The notes under the pieces: model-generated
Database searches by the model: none
Seen by the model: only the letters and a program-made list of their open reading frames with translations
What the model was told of the DNA's origin: nothing
Program-made: the position numbers and the translations under genes
Shown: positions 1 through 4,088 of the stretch, piece after piece
Layout of the letters: every line of letters starts with the position of its first letter
Position numbering within the stretch: position 1 is the first letter of the stretch
NCBI GenBank assembly: GCA_016212045.1
Contig: JACRHO010000162.1
Location: forward strand, 1-8,158
Source of the DNA: Candidatus Omnitrophota bacterium
GTDB lineage: Bacteria > Omnitrophota > Gorgyraeia > Gygaellales > Profunditerraquicolaceae
Direction of reading: 5' to 3'
DNA length: 8,158 nt

Positions 1-323
1 AGGCCCGCCTCCTGAAACTGCAGGGTTAAAGGCAACATTCTTTCTAAATTCTTGGCATCAACTATATGCAAGATAACGCAGGGGTCTTCTCTTAAAAGAA
101 TGGAGCGGGCAACGCGCTCCTCTTCGGTTAAAGGCAAAAATGAATACATACCCGGGGTATCAATAACCTCAAATTCCTCATTCCCGATTTTTGCCTTACC
201 CCGCGTCACCTCAACCGTGGTCCCAGGATAATTGGAGACTGCGGCTGAGTAACTGCCCGTAAAATTATTAAACATCACGGATTTGCCTACATTGGGCGAA
301 CCAACTATCGCAATTTTACGCAT
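1..323 (-). CDS. feoB: FeoB-type ferrous iron transporter, N-terminal G domain (partial)
   Basis: This is the first 107 residues of a FeoB-like protein; the rest lies beyond the window edge. FeoB imports Fe(II) across the inner membrane, and its cytoplasmic N-terminal GTPase domain gates transport. Visible motifs are G1 at residues 8-15 (GSPNVGKS), a switch I threonine in NYPGTTVEV (31-39) and G3 DTPGMYS (55-61). The G4 and membrane parts are not in the window. The start ATG (321-323) follows an AAAGGA stretch on the minus strand, close to the codon. The gene lies only 75 nt beyond the right end of an IS200/IS605 element whose genes read toward it, so read-through expression is possible. NYPGTTVE resembles the FeoB switch region more than Era or Der GTPases. 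The family call is fairly sure, but the membrane domain cannot be checked here. Confidence 0.85.
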   Translation of the reverse strand, partial: MRKIAIVGSPNVGKSVMFNNFTGSYSAAVSNYPGTTVEVTRGKAKIGNEEFEVIDTPGMYSFLPLTEEERVARSILLREDPCVILHIVDAKNLERMLPLTLQFQEAG

Positions 324-339
324 CTTTCCTTTAATTCTA

Positions 340-368
340 ATATTAAAGATAAATCAATGCCGTTACAA
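340..368 (-). promoter_or_regulatory. Possible weak feoB promoter
   Basis: On the minus strand TTGTAA (363-368) and TAATAT (340-345) are separated by 17 nt. Each matches 4 of 6 consensus positions. Transcription would start about 10 nt before the feoB ATG, leaving room only for the AAGGA-like SD. The -35 falls in the outer arm of the interrupted inverted repeat. The signal is weak in an A+T-rich stretch and is offered only as the best candidate left beside feoB after the element inserted. Confidence 0.25.
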
Positions 369-398
369 CCACTTCAAGATGGTATAATATCATAATTT
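360..398. repeat. Left part of an inverted repeat interrupted by the IS (copy 1)
   Basis: CCGTTACAA (360-368) is one arm, and the stretch up to 398 ends in AATTT. Joined to base 2040, the sequence across the junction becomes AATTTGTAACGGGGTCAAG, identical over 19 nt to the intact copy at 4058-4076. The central part also aligns with the intact copy (about 18 of 28 positions), and the arm spacing differs by only 1 nt. Confidence 0.8.
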
Positions 399-560
399 TT
401 GACACTCTCCTGAATAAATTTAGGAGATTCTCAGGCAACGGTAGTTAAAAACCTATCCGTTAACGCCTGACGGCTCTGACCGAGCCGAAGAATATTCAGA
501 GACGCATTATGGTCTCTCTCTAAAATAGTATTGCAGAAAGGACAATTATGGATACGAACA
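383..560 (-). ncRNA. Predicted omega RNA (reRNA) of TnpB with 16-nt guide
   Basis: IS605-family TnpB proteins use an RNA that covers the 3' end of tnpB and the RE, followed by about 16 nt of flanking DNA as the guide. By position, the scaffold would be roughly 399 to 540-560 and the guide 383-398, read on the minus strand as AAATTATGATATTATA. The 3' edge is fixed by the RE cleavage site. The 5' edge is a guess from family lengths, because no sequence signal marks it. The matching TAM would be TTAC, the tetranucleotide next to LE. The guide then matches the empty donor site left by excision, as in the peel-and-paste model. Only the position and the RE hairpin are seen; the RNA itself is inferred. 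Confidence 0.5.
407..426 (-). repeat. RE subterminal hairpin of the IS608-type element
   Basis: CTCCTGAA (407-414) and TTTAGGAG (419-426) pair around a TAAA loop, with one G-T wobble. On the minus strand GAAT sits directly 5' of the hairpin, and the TCAA end follows 4 nt after it. The inner sequence TGAATAAATT is shared with the LE hairpin, as expected if one TnpA binds both ends. The hairpin starts 4 nt after the tnpB stop, so it would also form the 3' part of the TnpB guide RNA scaffold. Confidence 0.85.
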
Positions 561-1558
561 GGCAAAGATTTTTGAACCTTTTCTCCACATCCAGAGCAAA
601 TCTGACTGGTGTTATGGGGCGGAACTTTAATTATTTGACGAGTAGCGCCTTCCGCCTTCTCGTTCAAAAACCTAAAGAACATACCCCAAGAACTATCAGA
701 TATGGATTTGCTCAAATATCTGTTCTTAACCATACCCTTGATATTCAAATCTTCAATATAGATAGTCTGAAATTTGTCAATATAGGCATTAGCAGTTTTA
801 TGAAGAAAGTCTTTACGCTGATTAGATATTTTCTCATGTGCTTTAGCAACAAGAACTCTTGCTTCGTTCCTTCTATTAGAACCTTTCTTTTTTCTGCAAA
901 GGCTTCTTTGCCTGCGTCTCAAAAGTTTTTCAGATTGTCTAAAGTATTTAGGATTTTCAATAGAATTGCCTTGAGAATCCACAAGAAAATGTTTAAGACC
1001 AACATCTATGCCAATCTCTTTAATGGATTCTGGAATTTCTGTTATAGGCACATCATCACAAGAGAAAGATACAAACCATTTGTTTGCGGGACTTCTACGG
1101 ATAGTTATTGTTTTGATATTACCCTCAATAGGTCTGGACAAAAACAATTTAAATCTGCCAATGTTTTTAATGTAGAGATATCTACCGTCAAGTTTCCATC
1201 CAGATTGCTTGAGAGTGAAAGAATCGTATCTATTTCTGGACTTGAAGCGGGGGAAACCAGCCCTGCCATTTCTCTGTTTAACTCTTTGAAAAAAGGATTT
1301 ATAGGCTTTATCAAGCCTTTGAAGAACATCTTGAAGGACTTGAGAACCTACTGTCTTAAATTCAATAGAAGATTTTCTCAAATCGGGAAGTTGAGACATT
1401 TGTTTATAAACAGAGATAGTTTCTTCTCTTTCCTTGTAGGCTTTTATTTTCTGCTCAAGGGATTGATTATAAAGATTCCGACAGAGTTCAAGCCATTTAT
1501 TGCAGTTAGCCTCTGTTTGTTTATTTATTACGGCTTTATAAAGATAAGTCTTTCTCAT
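431..1558 (-). CDS. tnpB: TnpB RNA-guided DNA endonuclease (IS605 OrfB)
   Basis: This 375-residue protein has the usual full TnpB length. TnpB cuts DNA next to a TAM using a guide RNA made from the element's right end, and is the ancestor group of Cas12. An N-terminal helix-turn-helix and OB-like region precedes the RuvC parts. All three RuvC acidic residues are visible: D185 in GIDVG, E269 in IYIEDLN and D349 in ERDHNAS. Between the last two lies a zinc ribbon with C321/C324 and C339/C342. Nothing is truncated or frameshifted. The start ATG overlaps the tnpA stop by 4 nt (ATGA) and has no SD, so translation is probably coupled to tnpA. A long open frame on the opposite strand is a shadow of this gene. 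Confidence 0.95.
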   Translation of the reverse strand: MRKTYLYKAVINKQTEANCNKWLELCRNLYNQSLEQKIKAYKEREETISVYKQMSQLPDLRKSSIEFKTVGSQVLQDVLQRLDKAYKSFFQRVKQRNGRAGFPRFKSRNRYDSFTLKQSGWKLDGRYLYIKNIGRFKLFLSRPIEGNIKTITIRRSPANKWFVSFSCDDVPITEIPESIKEIGIDVGLKHFLVDSQGNSIENPKYFRQSEKLLRRRQRSLCRKKKGSNRRNEARVLVAKAHEKISNQRKDFLHKTANAYIDKFQTIYIEDLNIKGMVKNRYLSKSISDSSWGMFFRFLNEKAEGATRQIIKVPPHNTSQICSGCGEKVQKSLPVRIHNCPFCNTILERDHNASLNILRLGQSRQALTDRFLTTVA

Positions 1559-1944
1559 TTTTTGCTTTGTGCCTCTATATATTTTCTAATAGTTTCATTG
1601 CTGATGTTTCCTGCTGTGCTTGAAAAATATGAGTGTGTCCAGAGAGAAGGGAGTTTAAGCAGATGAGAAAATTCTTTACGCAAAATATTAGAACTTACAC
1701 CTTTAAGGTTTTTAATAATTTTATGAACAGGTATATTTGGAAAAGCCGAAACAAACAAATGTATGTGGTCGGGCATAATTTCAAGGGCTATAATTTCAAT
1801 ATTCATTTCTTTGGCTTTTGTATATATTATTTGTTGCAATCGTTTTTTAACTTGCCCAACAAGAACAGGACGGCGTCTTTTTGGACACCATATCAAATGA
1901 TAATTCAAAAGATACACCTGGTGTTTTGCATGTTTATATTCCAT
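1555..1944 (-). CDS. tnpA: TnpA, HUH/Y1 transposase of IS200/IS605 family
   Basis: This 129-residue single-domain transposase cuts and rejoins single-stranded IS ends. The HUH metal-binding motif is H60-I-H62 in MPDHIHLFV, and the nucleophile is probably Y122 in ETIRKYIEAQ, close to the C-terminus as in IS608 TnpA. The segment WTHSYFSSTAG (102-112) is typical of the family. No SD precedes the ATG. The promoter's -10 box ends only 6 nt upstream, so the mRNA would begin at or next to the start codon. The gene is complete and sits next to a well-formed LE. The small size and Tyr near the end favour a true IS200/IS605 TnpA over a longer REP-associated (RAYT) enzyme. Confidence 0.95.
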   Translation of the reverse strand: MEYKHAKHQVYLLNYHLIWCPKRRRPVLVGQVKKRLQQIIYTKAKEMNIEIIALEIMPDHIHLFVSAFPNIPVHKIIKNLKGVSSNILRKEFSHLLKLPSLWTHSYFSSTAGNISNETIRKYIEAQSKK

Positions 1945-1950
1945 GTTGAT

Positions 1951-1979
1951 AGTATACTAAATATCAACAATATTGTCAA
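1951..1979 (-). promoter_or_regulatory. tnpA promoter, probably giving a leaderless transcript
   Basis: On the minus strand TTGACA (1974-1979), a 17-nt spacer and TATACT (1951-1956) form a near-perfect sigma70 promoter. The tnpA ATG (1942-1944) begins 6 nt after the -10 box, so the expected transcription start coincides with the A of ATG. Arms GTTGATA (1945-1951) and TATCAAC (1962-1968) flank the -10 region, and the palindrome ACAATATTGT (1967-1976) covers most of the -35. Either could serve as an operator; that role is inferred. Confidence 0.8.
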
Positions 1980-2001
1980 GAAAAAAATATTAGCGATTCA
2001 T

Positions 2002-2021
2002 CCCCTGAATAAATTCAAGGG
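2002..2021 (-). repeat. LE subterminal hairpin of the IS608-type element
   Basis: CCCC-TGAA (2002-2009) pairs with TTCA-AGGG (2014-2021) around a TAAA loop, with one C-A mismatch. On the minus strand AAAG (2022-2025) is directly at the 5' foot, and the TTAC cleavage site (2040-2043) lies 14 nt further upstream. The unpaired or mismatched base in the stem and the core shared with the RE hairpin fit TnpA binding sites of this family. Confidence 0.85.
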
Positions 2022-2039
2022 CTTTCTGGCTGAAGCACT

Positions 2040-2053
2040 GTAACGGGGTCAAG
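2040..2053. repeat. Right part of the interrupted inverted repeat (copy 1)
   Basis: GTAACGGGGTCAAG is identical to 4063-4076 in the intact copy. Its first four bases are the TTAC target of the IS read on the minus strand. The following bases (GAGAGAAAAC here, AGAAACC after copy 2) are also similar, so the repeat unit may extend a few bases further. Confidence 0.8.
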
Positions 2054-2088
2054 GAGAGAAAACTTTTTGGCGAGGTGGGCCTGGGGTG

Positions 2089-2829
2089 TTACTCCGGTAA
2101 TAATTGTTTGGCGCCGGCCATAAAGATAATGCCCAGCAAGAAAGCAGTAAAGGCCAGGGTAGAACGTTTGGGGTTAGTCTCTTTGTGTATCTGGGGGATA
2201 AGATCAGAGGTAGCGATATAAATAAATCCTCCCGCAGTTAGGGGTAGAATAAAATTGGAGAAACTGGCTACCATACCCAAAAGAAAATACCCTGTTATGG
2301 CACCGATCACAGCCATAAGAGCAGAAATAAAATTATAAAACAGAGCTTTCTGTTTACTAAAACCGCCATACACTAATACTCCGAAGTCGCCTAATTCCTG
2401 CGGTATTTCGTGTAAAATCACTGCTAGGGTTGTAATGATGCCTAATTTTATAGAAGCGCTGTAGCTGACCGCAATCATCATGCCATCAAAAAAGTTATGC
2501 AAGCCATCTCCGATCAGATTTAGATATGTAAAGGCATGGATATTACAGACGCCCTCATGGCAATGGCGCCAATAAAAATATCTTTCCATTAAGAAAAACA
2601 GGATTATCCCTAAGATCAGATAATAAAAAACAATGGTGCTCTGGGTTTTTTCTAAGGCCTCGGGTAGGATGTGTAAAAATGCGCTGCCAATCAGGGCTCC
2701 GGCAGAGAAGCCGATCAGGCAGAAAAGAATTTTCTCTAAGAGTTTATCTTTTATGGTGAGGGTAAAAATACCAATTAAGGAAATGAGACTAACGATGAAG
2801 GTACTCACCAGAATCCAGGCCAGGGTCAT
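2089..2829 (-). CDS. ZIP-family divalent metal transporter
   Basis: This 246-residue inner-membrane protein has about eight predicted TM segments, and ZIP proteins move Zn(II), Fe(II) or other divalent ions into the cytoplasm. Family signatures are HNFFDG (111-116) in TM4 and HEIPQELGDFG (140-150) in TM5, which together form the binuclear metal site. H53 in FLHILPEAL and H215 near the last TM helices are further polar positions. A short loop (89-98, RHCHEGVCNIH region) between TM3 and TM4 is rich in His and Cys and may bind metal; the equivalent loop varies in the family. No SD precedes the ATG, which lies 14 nt after the stop of the EF-Tu-like gene, so translation may be coupled. The next host gene downstream, past the IS, is feoB, which fits a metal-uptake neighbourhood. 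Substrate specificity cannot be read from the sequence. Confidence 0.93.
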   Translation of the reverse strand: MTLAWILVSTFIVSLISLIGIFTLTIKDKLLEKILFCLIGFSAGALIGSAFLHILPEALEKTQSTIVFYYLILGIILFFLMERYFYWRHCHEGVCNIHAFTYLNLIGDGLHNFFDGMMIAVSYSASIKLGIITTLAVILHEIPQELGDFGVLVYGGFSKQKALFYNFISALMAVIGAITGYFLLGMVASFSNFILPLTAGGFIYIATSDLIPQIHKETNPKRSTLAFTAFLLGIIFMAGAKQLLPE

Positions 2830-2843
2830 GAAAGGAGTTATTT

Positions 2844-3098
2844 TTAAGCGATGACTTTGTAGACTTTGTCGTTGGGATGGACTTTTTGAGCAACTTTTAT
2901 GCCGATGACATCTCCGGCCTTGGCCTCAGGGACATCTTTGTGTTCAATCTGCATGGAATCAACGCCCTGCGTAAAATCTGAGGAGTGGCCTTTGATATGA
3001 ATAGTCTCGCCTACTTTGAGGGCATCCGAGAGTTCAATTATACCTACGCTTAGGTGGCCGTAATAATGGGTAATCTTACCAATCTCTTTTTCTTCCAT
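2844..3098 (-). CDS. Stand-alone translation factor (EF-Tu domain 2)-like beta-barrel protein
   Basis: This 84-residue protein resembles domain 2 of EF-Tu-type translation GTPases and the related C-terminal module of U32 peptidases. Visible signs are IGKITHYYGHLSVGIIEL at the start, KVGETIHIKG (29-38), a central acidic and histidine-bearing loop, and GDVIGIKVA with HPNDKVYKV at the end. There is no GTPase domain, so it cannot be an elongation factor. RNA, nucleotide or protein binding is possible but unproven. The ATG at 3098 is chosen because a perfect AAGGAGG (3104-3110) lies 5 nt upstream; the in-frame ATG at 3128 would place this SD inside the coding region. It has its own promoter and is followed 14 nt later by the ZIP gene, so the two probably share a transcript. 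Confidence 0.85.
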   Translation of the reverse strand: MEEKEIGKITHYYGHLSVGIIELSDALKVGETIHIKGHSSDFTQGVDSMQIEHKDVPEAKAGDVIGIKVAQKVHPNDKVYKVIA

Positions 3099-3173
3099 AG
3101 CCGCCTCCTTCAATGAACCCCACCTCATGAGCGGGGCGAATTGAATCCCGCCAACGGCAGGATATCCTCACTC

Positions 3174-3201
3174 ATTATAATACGCCCTAGGCAAAAATCA
3201 A
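3174..3201 (-). promoter_or_regulatory. Promoter and structured leader of the EF-Tu-like/ZIP operon
   Basis: On the minus strand TTGATT (3196-3201), a 16-nt spacer and a perfect TATAAT (3174-3179) lie upstream of the 84-residue gene. The predicted leader is about 70 nt. In it, the segment at 3147-3152 can pair either with 3156-3161 (CCTGCC-GTT-GGCGGG) or with 3131-3135 (GCGGG with CCCGC). The two foldings exclude each other. Whether this has a regulatory effect is unknown. Confidence 0.6.
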
Positions 3202-3212
3202 TCTTTATCTTT

Positions 3213-3293
3213 TTATCCCAAGCAGGGTCTTCTTCCTTTATTCGCCCGCTTTGAACGCCAGTTTAATTTACCCCTGCGTTTTCTTTTTCCCAT
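3213..3293 (-). CDS. Very basic 26-residue small protein
   Basis: A short ORF opens right after the lipoprotein gene. Its ATG (3291-3293) has a perfect AGGAGG SD (3302-3307), 8 nt away and overlapping the lipoprotein stop codon, so coupled translation is likely. The peptide begins MGKRKRRGKLNW, continues with RSKRANKGRRP and ends CLG. Almost half of the residues are Lys or Arg and none are acidic. The composition and the MGK...RRGK start recall small ribosomal proteins such as bTHX, but I do not recognise it as one. RNA or ribosome binding is an inference from charge alone. The strong, well-spaced SD and tight coupling are the main evidence that it is real; codon choice alone could not prove it over 26 codons. 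Confidence 0.6.
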   Translation of the reverse strand: MGKRKRRGKLNWRSKRANKGRRPCLG

Positions 3294-3305
3294 ATCTCTT
3301 GCCTC

Positions 3306-3977
3306 CTAGCTTGAACCCGATTCATATTTATAATAATTTGGCGGGATGGCCTGGGCAATATAACGCACTGCCTCAATTACACAAATCCGGATTGCCTTTT
3401 CCATCGGGGTGTGGGCATAAATGGACAAATCACTACCTAAACCCCACTTACCTGAGAGATCTGTCATAATCTTACCGCTGGTATCAGAAGCCTGACCTTC
3501 TACGCGGGTTGTGGAGAGAACTTCGGAAGTTGCCGCATCAATAATCCGAATCTCTAAAGCCACCTGCGCCTTATTTAAAACTGCTCCCAAAAGACCGCCT
3601 AAGATACCGCTTCCTGCACCGCCTCCGCCGCCCAAGCCCGCCCGGCCGCCTGAAGCCTGGGGTGCAAATTCAGTAACGCTAGCTGTGATAATTAAATCTC
3701 CTTGGCGCTCAAGCACCGAAAAACGGTTGGTATTTACCAAGAGGGTAGTGCACATCTGCCGCAGGCCGCTAGCAATCTCACTTTTGGCCTTAACCACGTT
3801 TAACTCAAAATCTGCCAGGGTAATTCTGGCTTTAGGCCCAGAAAATTCAGGAAGCGCGGTGAGACTGGCGACGCTTTCCACTGGAGCAGCCGGCTTAATG
3901 CTCTGGCGGCCTCTGGCACAACCAGCCAGCAGGACAGCCAATAACCCGTAACCAATGACCAATAATAGTTTCTTCAT
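3306..3977 (-). CDS. CsgG-like outer-membrane lipoprotein
   Basis: This 223-residue protein has a lipoprotein signal (MKKLLLV... with lipobox LAGC, Cys20). CsgG-family features follow: RITLADFEL (51-59), TLLVNTNRFSVLERQ (78-92) and DLIITASVTEFAPQ (94-107), then EIRIIDAATSEVLSTTRVEG (142-161) and a C-terminal amphipathic helix MEKAIRICVIEAVRYIAQAI (192-211). In CsgG this fold makes an outer-membrane secretion pore, but many family members are lipoproteins of unknown role. A glycine-rich stretch (109-130) sits near the region that forms the membrane hairpin in CsgG. No curli subunit or CsgE/F genes are nearby, so curli export is not supported. The SD is weak (GGTG, 6 nt before ATG). Promoter-like boxes lie just upstream, partly inside an inverted repeat. 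A small basic ORF follows 12 nt downstream. Confidence 0.85.
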   Translation of the reverse strand: MKKLLLVIGYGLLAVLLAGCARGRQSIKPAAPVESVASLTALPEFSGPKARITLADFELNVVKAKSEIASGLRQMCTTLLVNTNRFSVLERQGDLIITASVTEFAPQASGGRAGLGGGGGAGSGILGGLLGAVLNKAQVALEIRIIDAATSEVLSTTRVEGQASDTSGKIMTDLSGKWGLGSDLSIYAHTPMEKAIRICVIEAVRYIAQAIPPNYYKYESGSS

Positions 3978-3991
3978 TTCAACACCAATTA

Positions 3992-4020
3992 ATTTTACCT
4001 TAGAAAAATCAGGGGGTCAA
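3992..4020 (-). promoter_or_regulatory. Promoter of the CsgG-like lipoprotein gene
   Basis: On the minus strand TTGACC (4015-4020), a 17-nt spacer and TAAAAT (3992-3997) each match 5 of 6 consensus positions. The -10 box ends 14 nt before the lipoprotein ATG, leaving a leader of roughly 8 nt that holds the weak GGTG SD. The -35 lies at the outer edge of the inverted repeat at 4020-4072, so the repeat appears to contribute to this promoter. Confidence 0.65.
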
Positions 4021-4072
4021 CCCCGTTACAAATACTATAATACAGTATCATATCAACAATTTGTAACGGGGT
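4020..4072. repeat. MITE/REP-like inverted repeat (intact copy 2)
   Basis: Perfect 14-bp arms ACCCCGTTACAAAT (4020-4033) and ATTTGTAACGGGGT (4059-4072) flank a 25-nt A+T-rich centre that has its own small hairpin (ATACT 4032-4036 with AGTAT 4044-4048). A second copy, split by the IS, is at 360-398 and 2040-2053. The two copies lie in unrelated intergenic places with similar length and centre, which marks a dispersed element rather than a single operator. Ends of the GGGGTCAA type are, from memory, seen in repeats mobilised by REP-associated Y1 transposases. No such transposase is in the window. Confidence 0.75.
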
Positions 4073-4075
4073 CAA
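4047..4075 (-). promoter_or_regulatory. Promoter-like boxes inside the inverted repeat
   Basis: TTGACC (4070-4075), a 17-nt spacer and TATGAT (4047-4052) on the minus strand point toward the lipoprotein gene. Each box matches 5 of 6 consensus positions. Together with 3992-4020 this would give two tandem promoters. The repeat's own palindromic ends generate the TTGACC box, so it may be functional or a by-product of the repeat sequence. Confidence 0.45.
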
Positions 4076-4088
4076 GAGAAACCAAGGC

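Larger units (their letters stand above)
399..2039 (-). mobile_element. Complete IS200/IS605-family (IS608-type) insertion sequence with tnpA and tnpB
   Basis: This 1641-bp element carries tnpA and tnpB in the same direction. On the minus strand its left end (LE) starts right after TTAC (2040-2043), and its right end (RE) finishes with TCAA (399-402). LE has a hairpin at 2002-2021 with AAAG (2022-2025) at its 5' foot. RE has a hairpin at 407-426 with GAAT (427-430) at its 5' foot. From memory, TTAC/TCAA cleavage sites and AAAG/GAAT guide tetranucleotides are those of Helicobacter pylori IS608, where the guides pair with the cleavage sites inside TnpA. The boundaries are confirmed independently: joining base 398 to base 2040 regenerates a repeat also seen intact at 4020-4072. 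Both genes and both ends look intact, so the copy could be active. There is no target duplication or terminal inverted repeat, as expected for single-strand transposition. Confidence 0.93.

Noticed and set aside
548..1666. A 372-codon open frame on the plus strand
   Set aside because: It lies opposite tnpB, whose catalytic motifs are all intact, and its peptide is Phe/Ile-rich with no recognisable domain. It is a shadow frame.
1633..2043. A 136-codon plus-strand frame over tnpA and LE
   Set aside because: It is antisense to an intact HUH transposase, crosses the IS end and shows no protein-like motifs.
3099..3128. Longer N-terminus of the EF-Tu-like protein from the ATG at 3128
   Set aside because: A perfect AAGGAGG lies 5 nt before the inner ATG and would otherwise be inside the coding region.
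3511..3951. A Pro/Ala-rich plus-strand frame
   Set aside because: The proline run is the antisense of the glycine-rich part of the CsgG-like protein, and there is no SD or domain.
1961..4060. ATATCAACAAT shared by the tnpA promoter region (1961-1971) and the intact repeat (4050-4060)
   Set aside because: An 11-nt match in A+T-rich DNA is expected by chance several times in a window this size, so no common origin is claimed.
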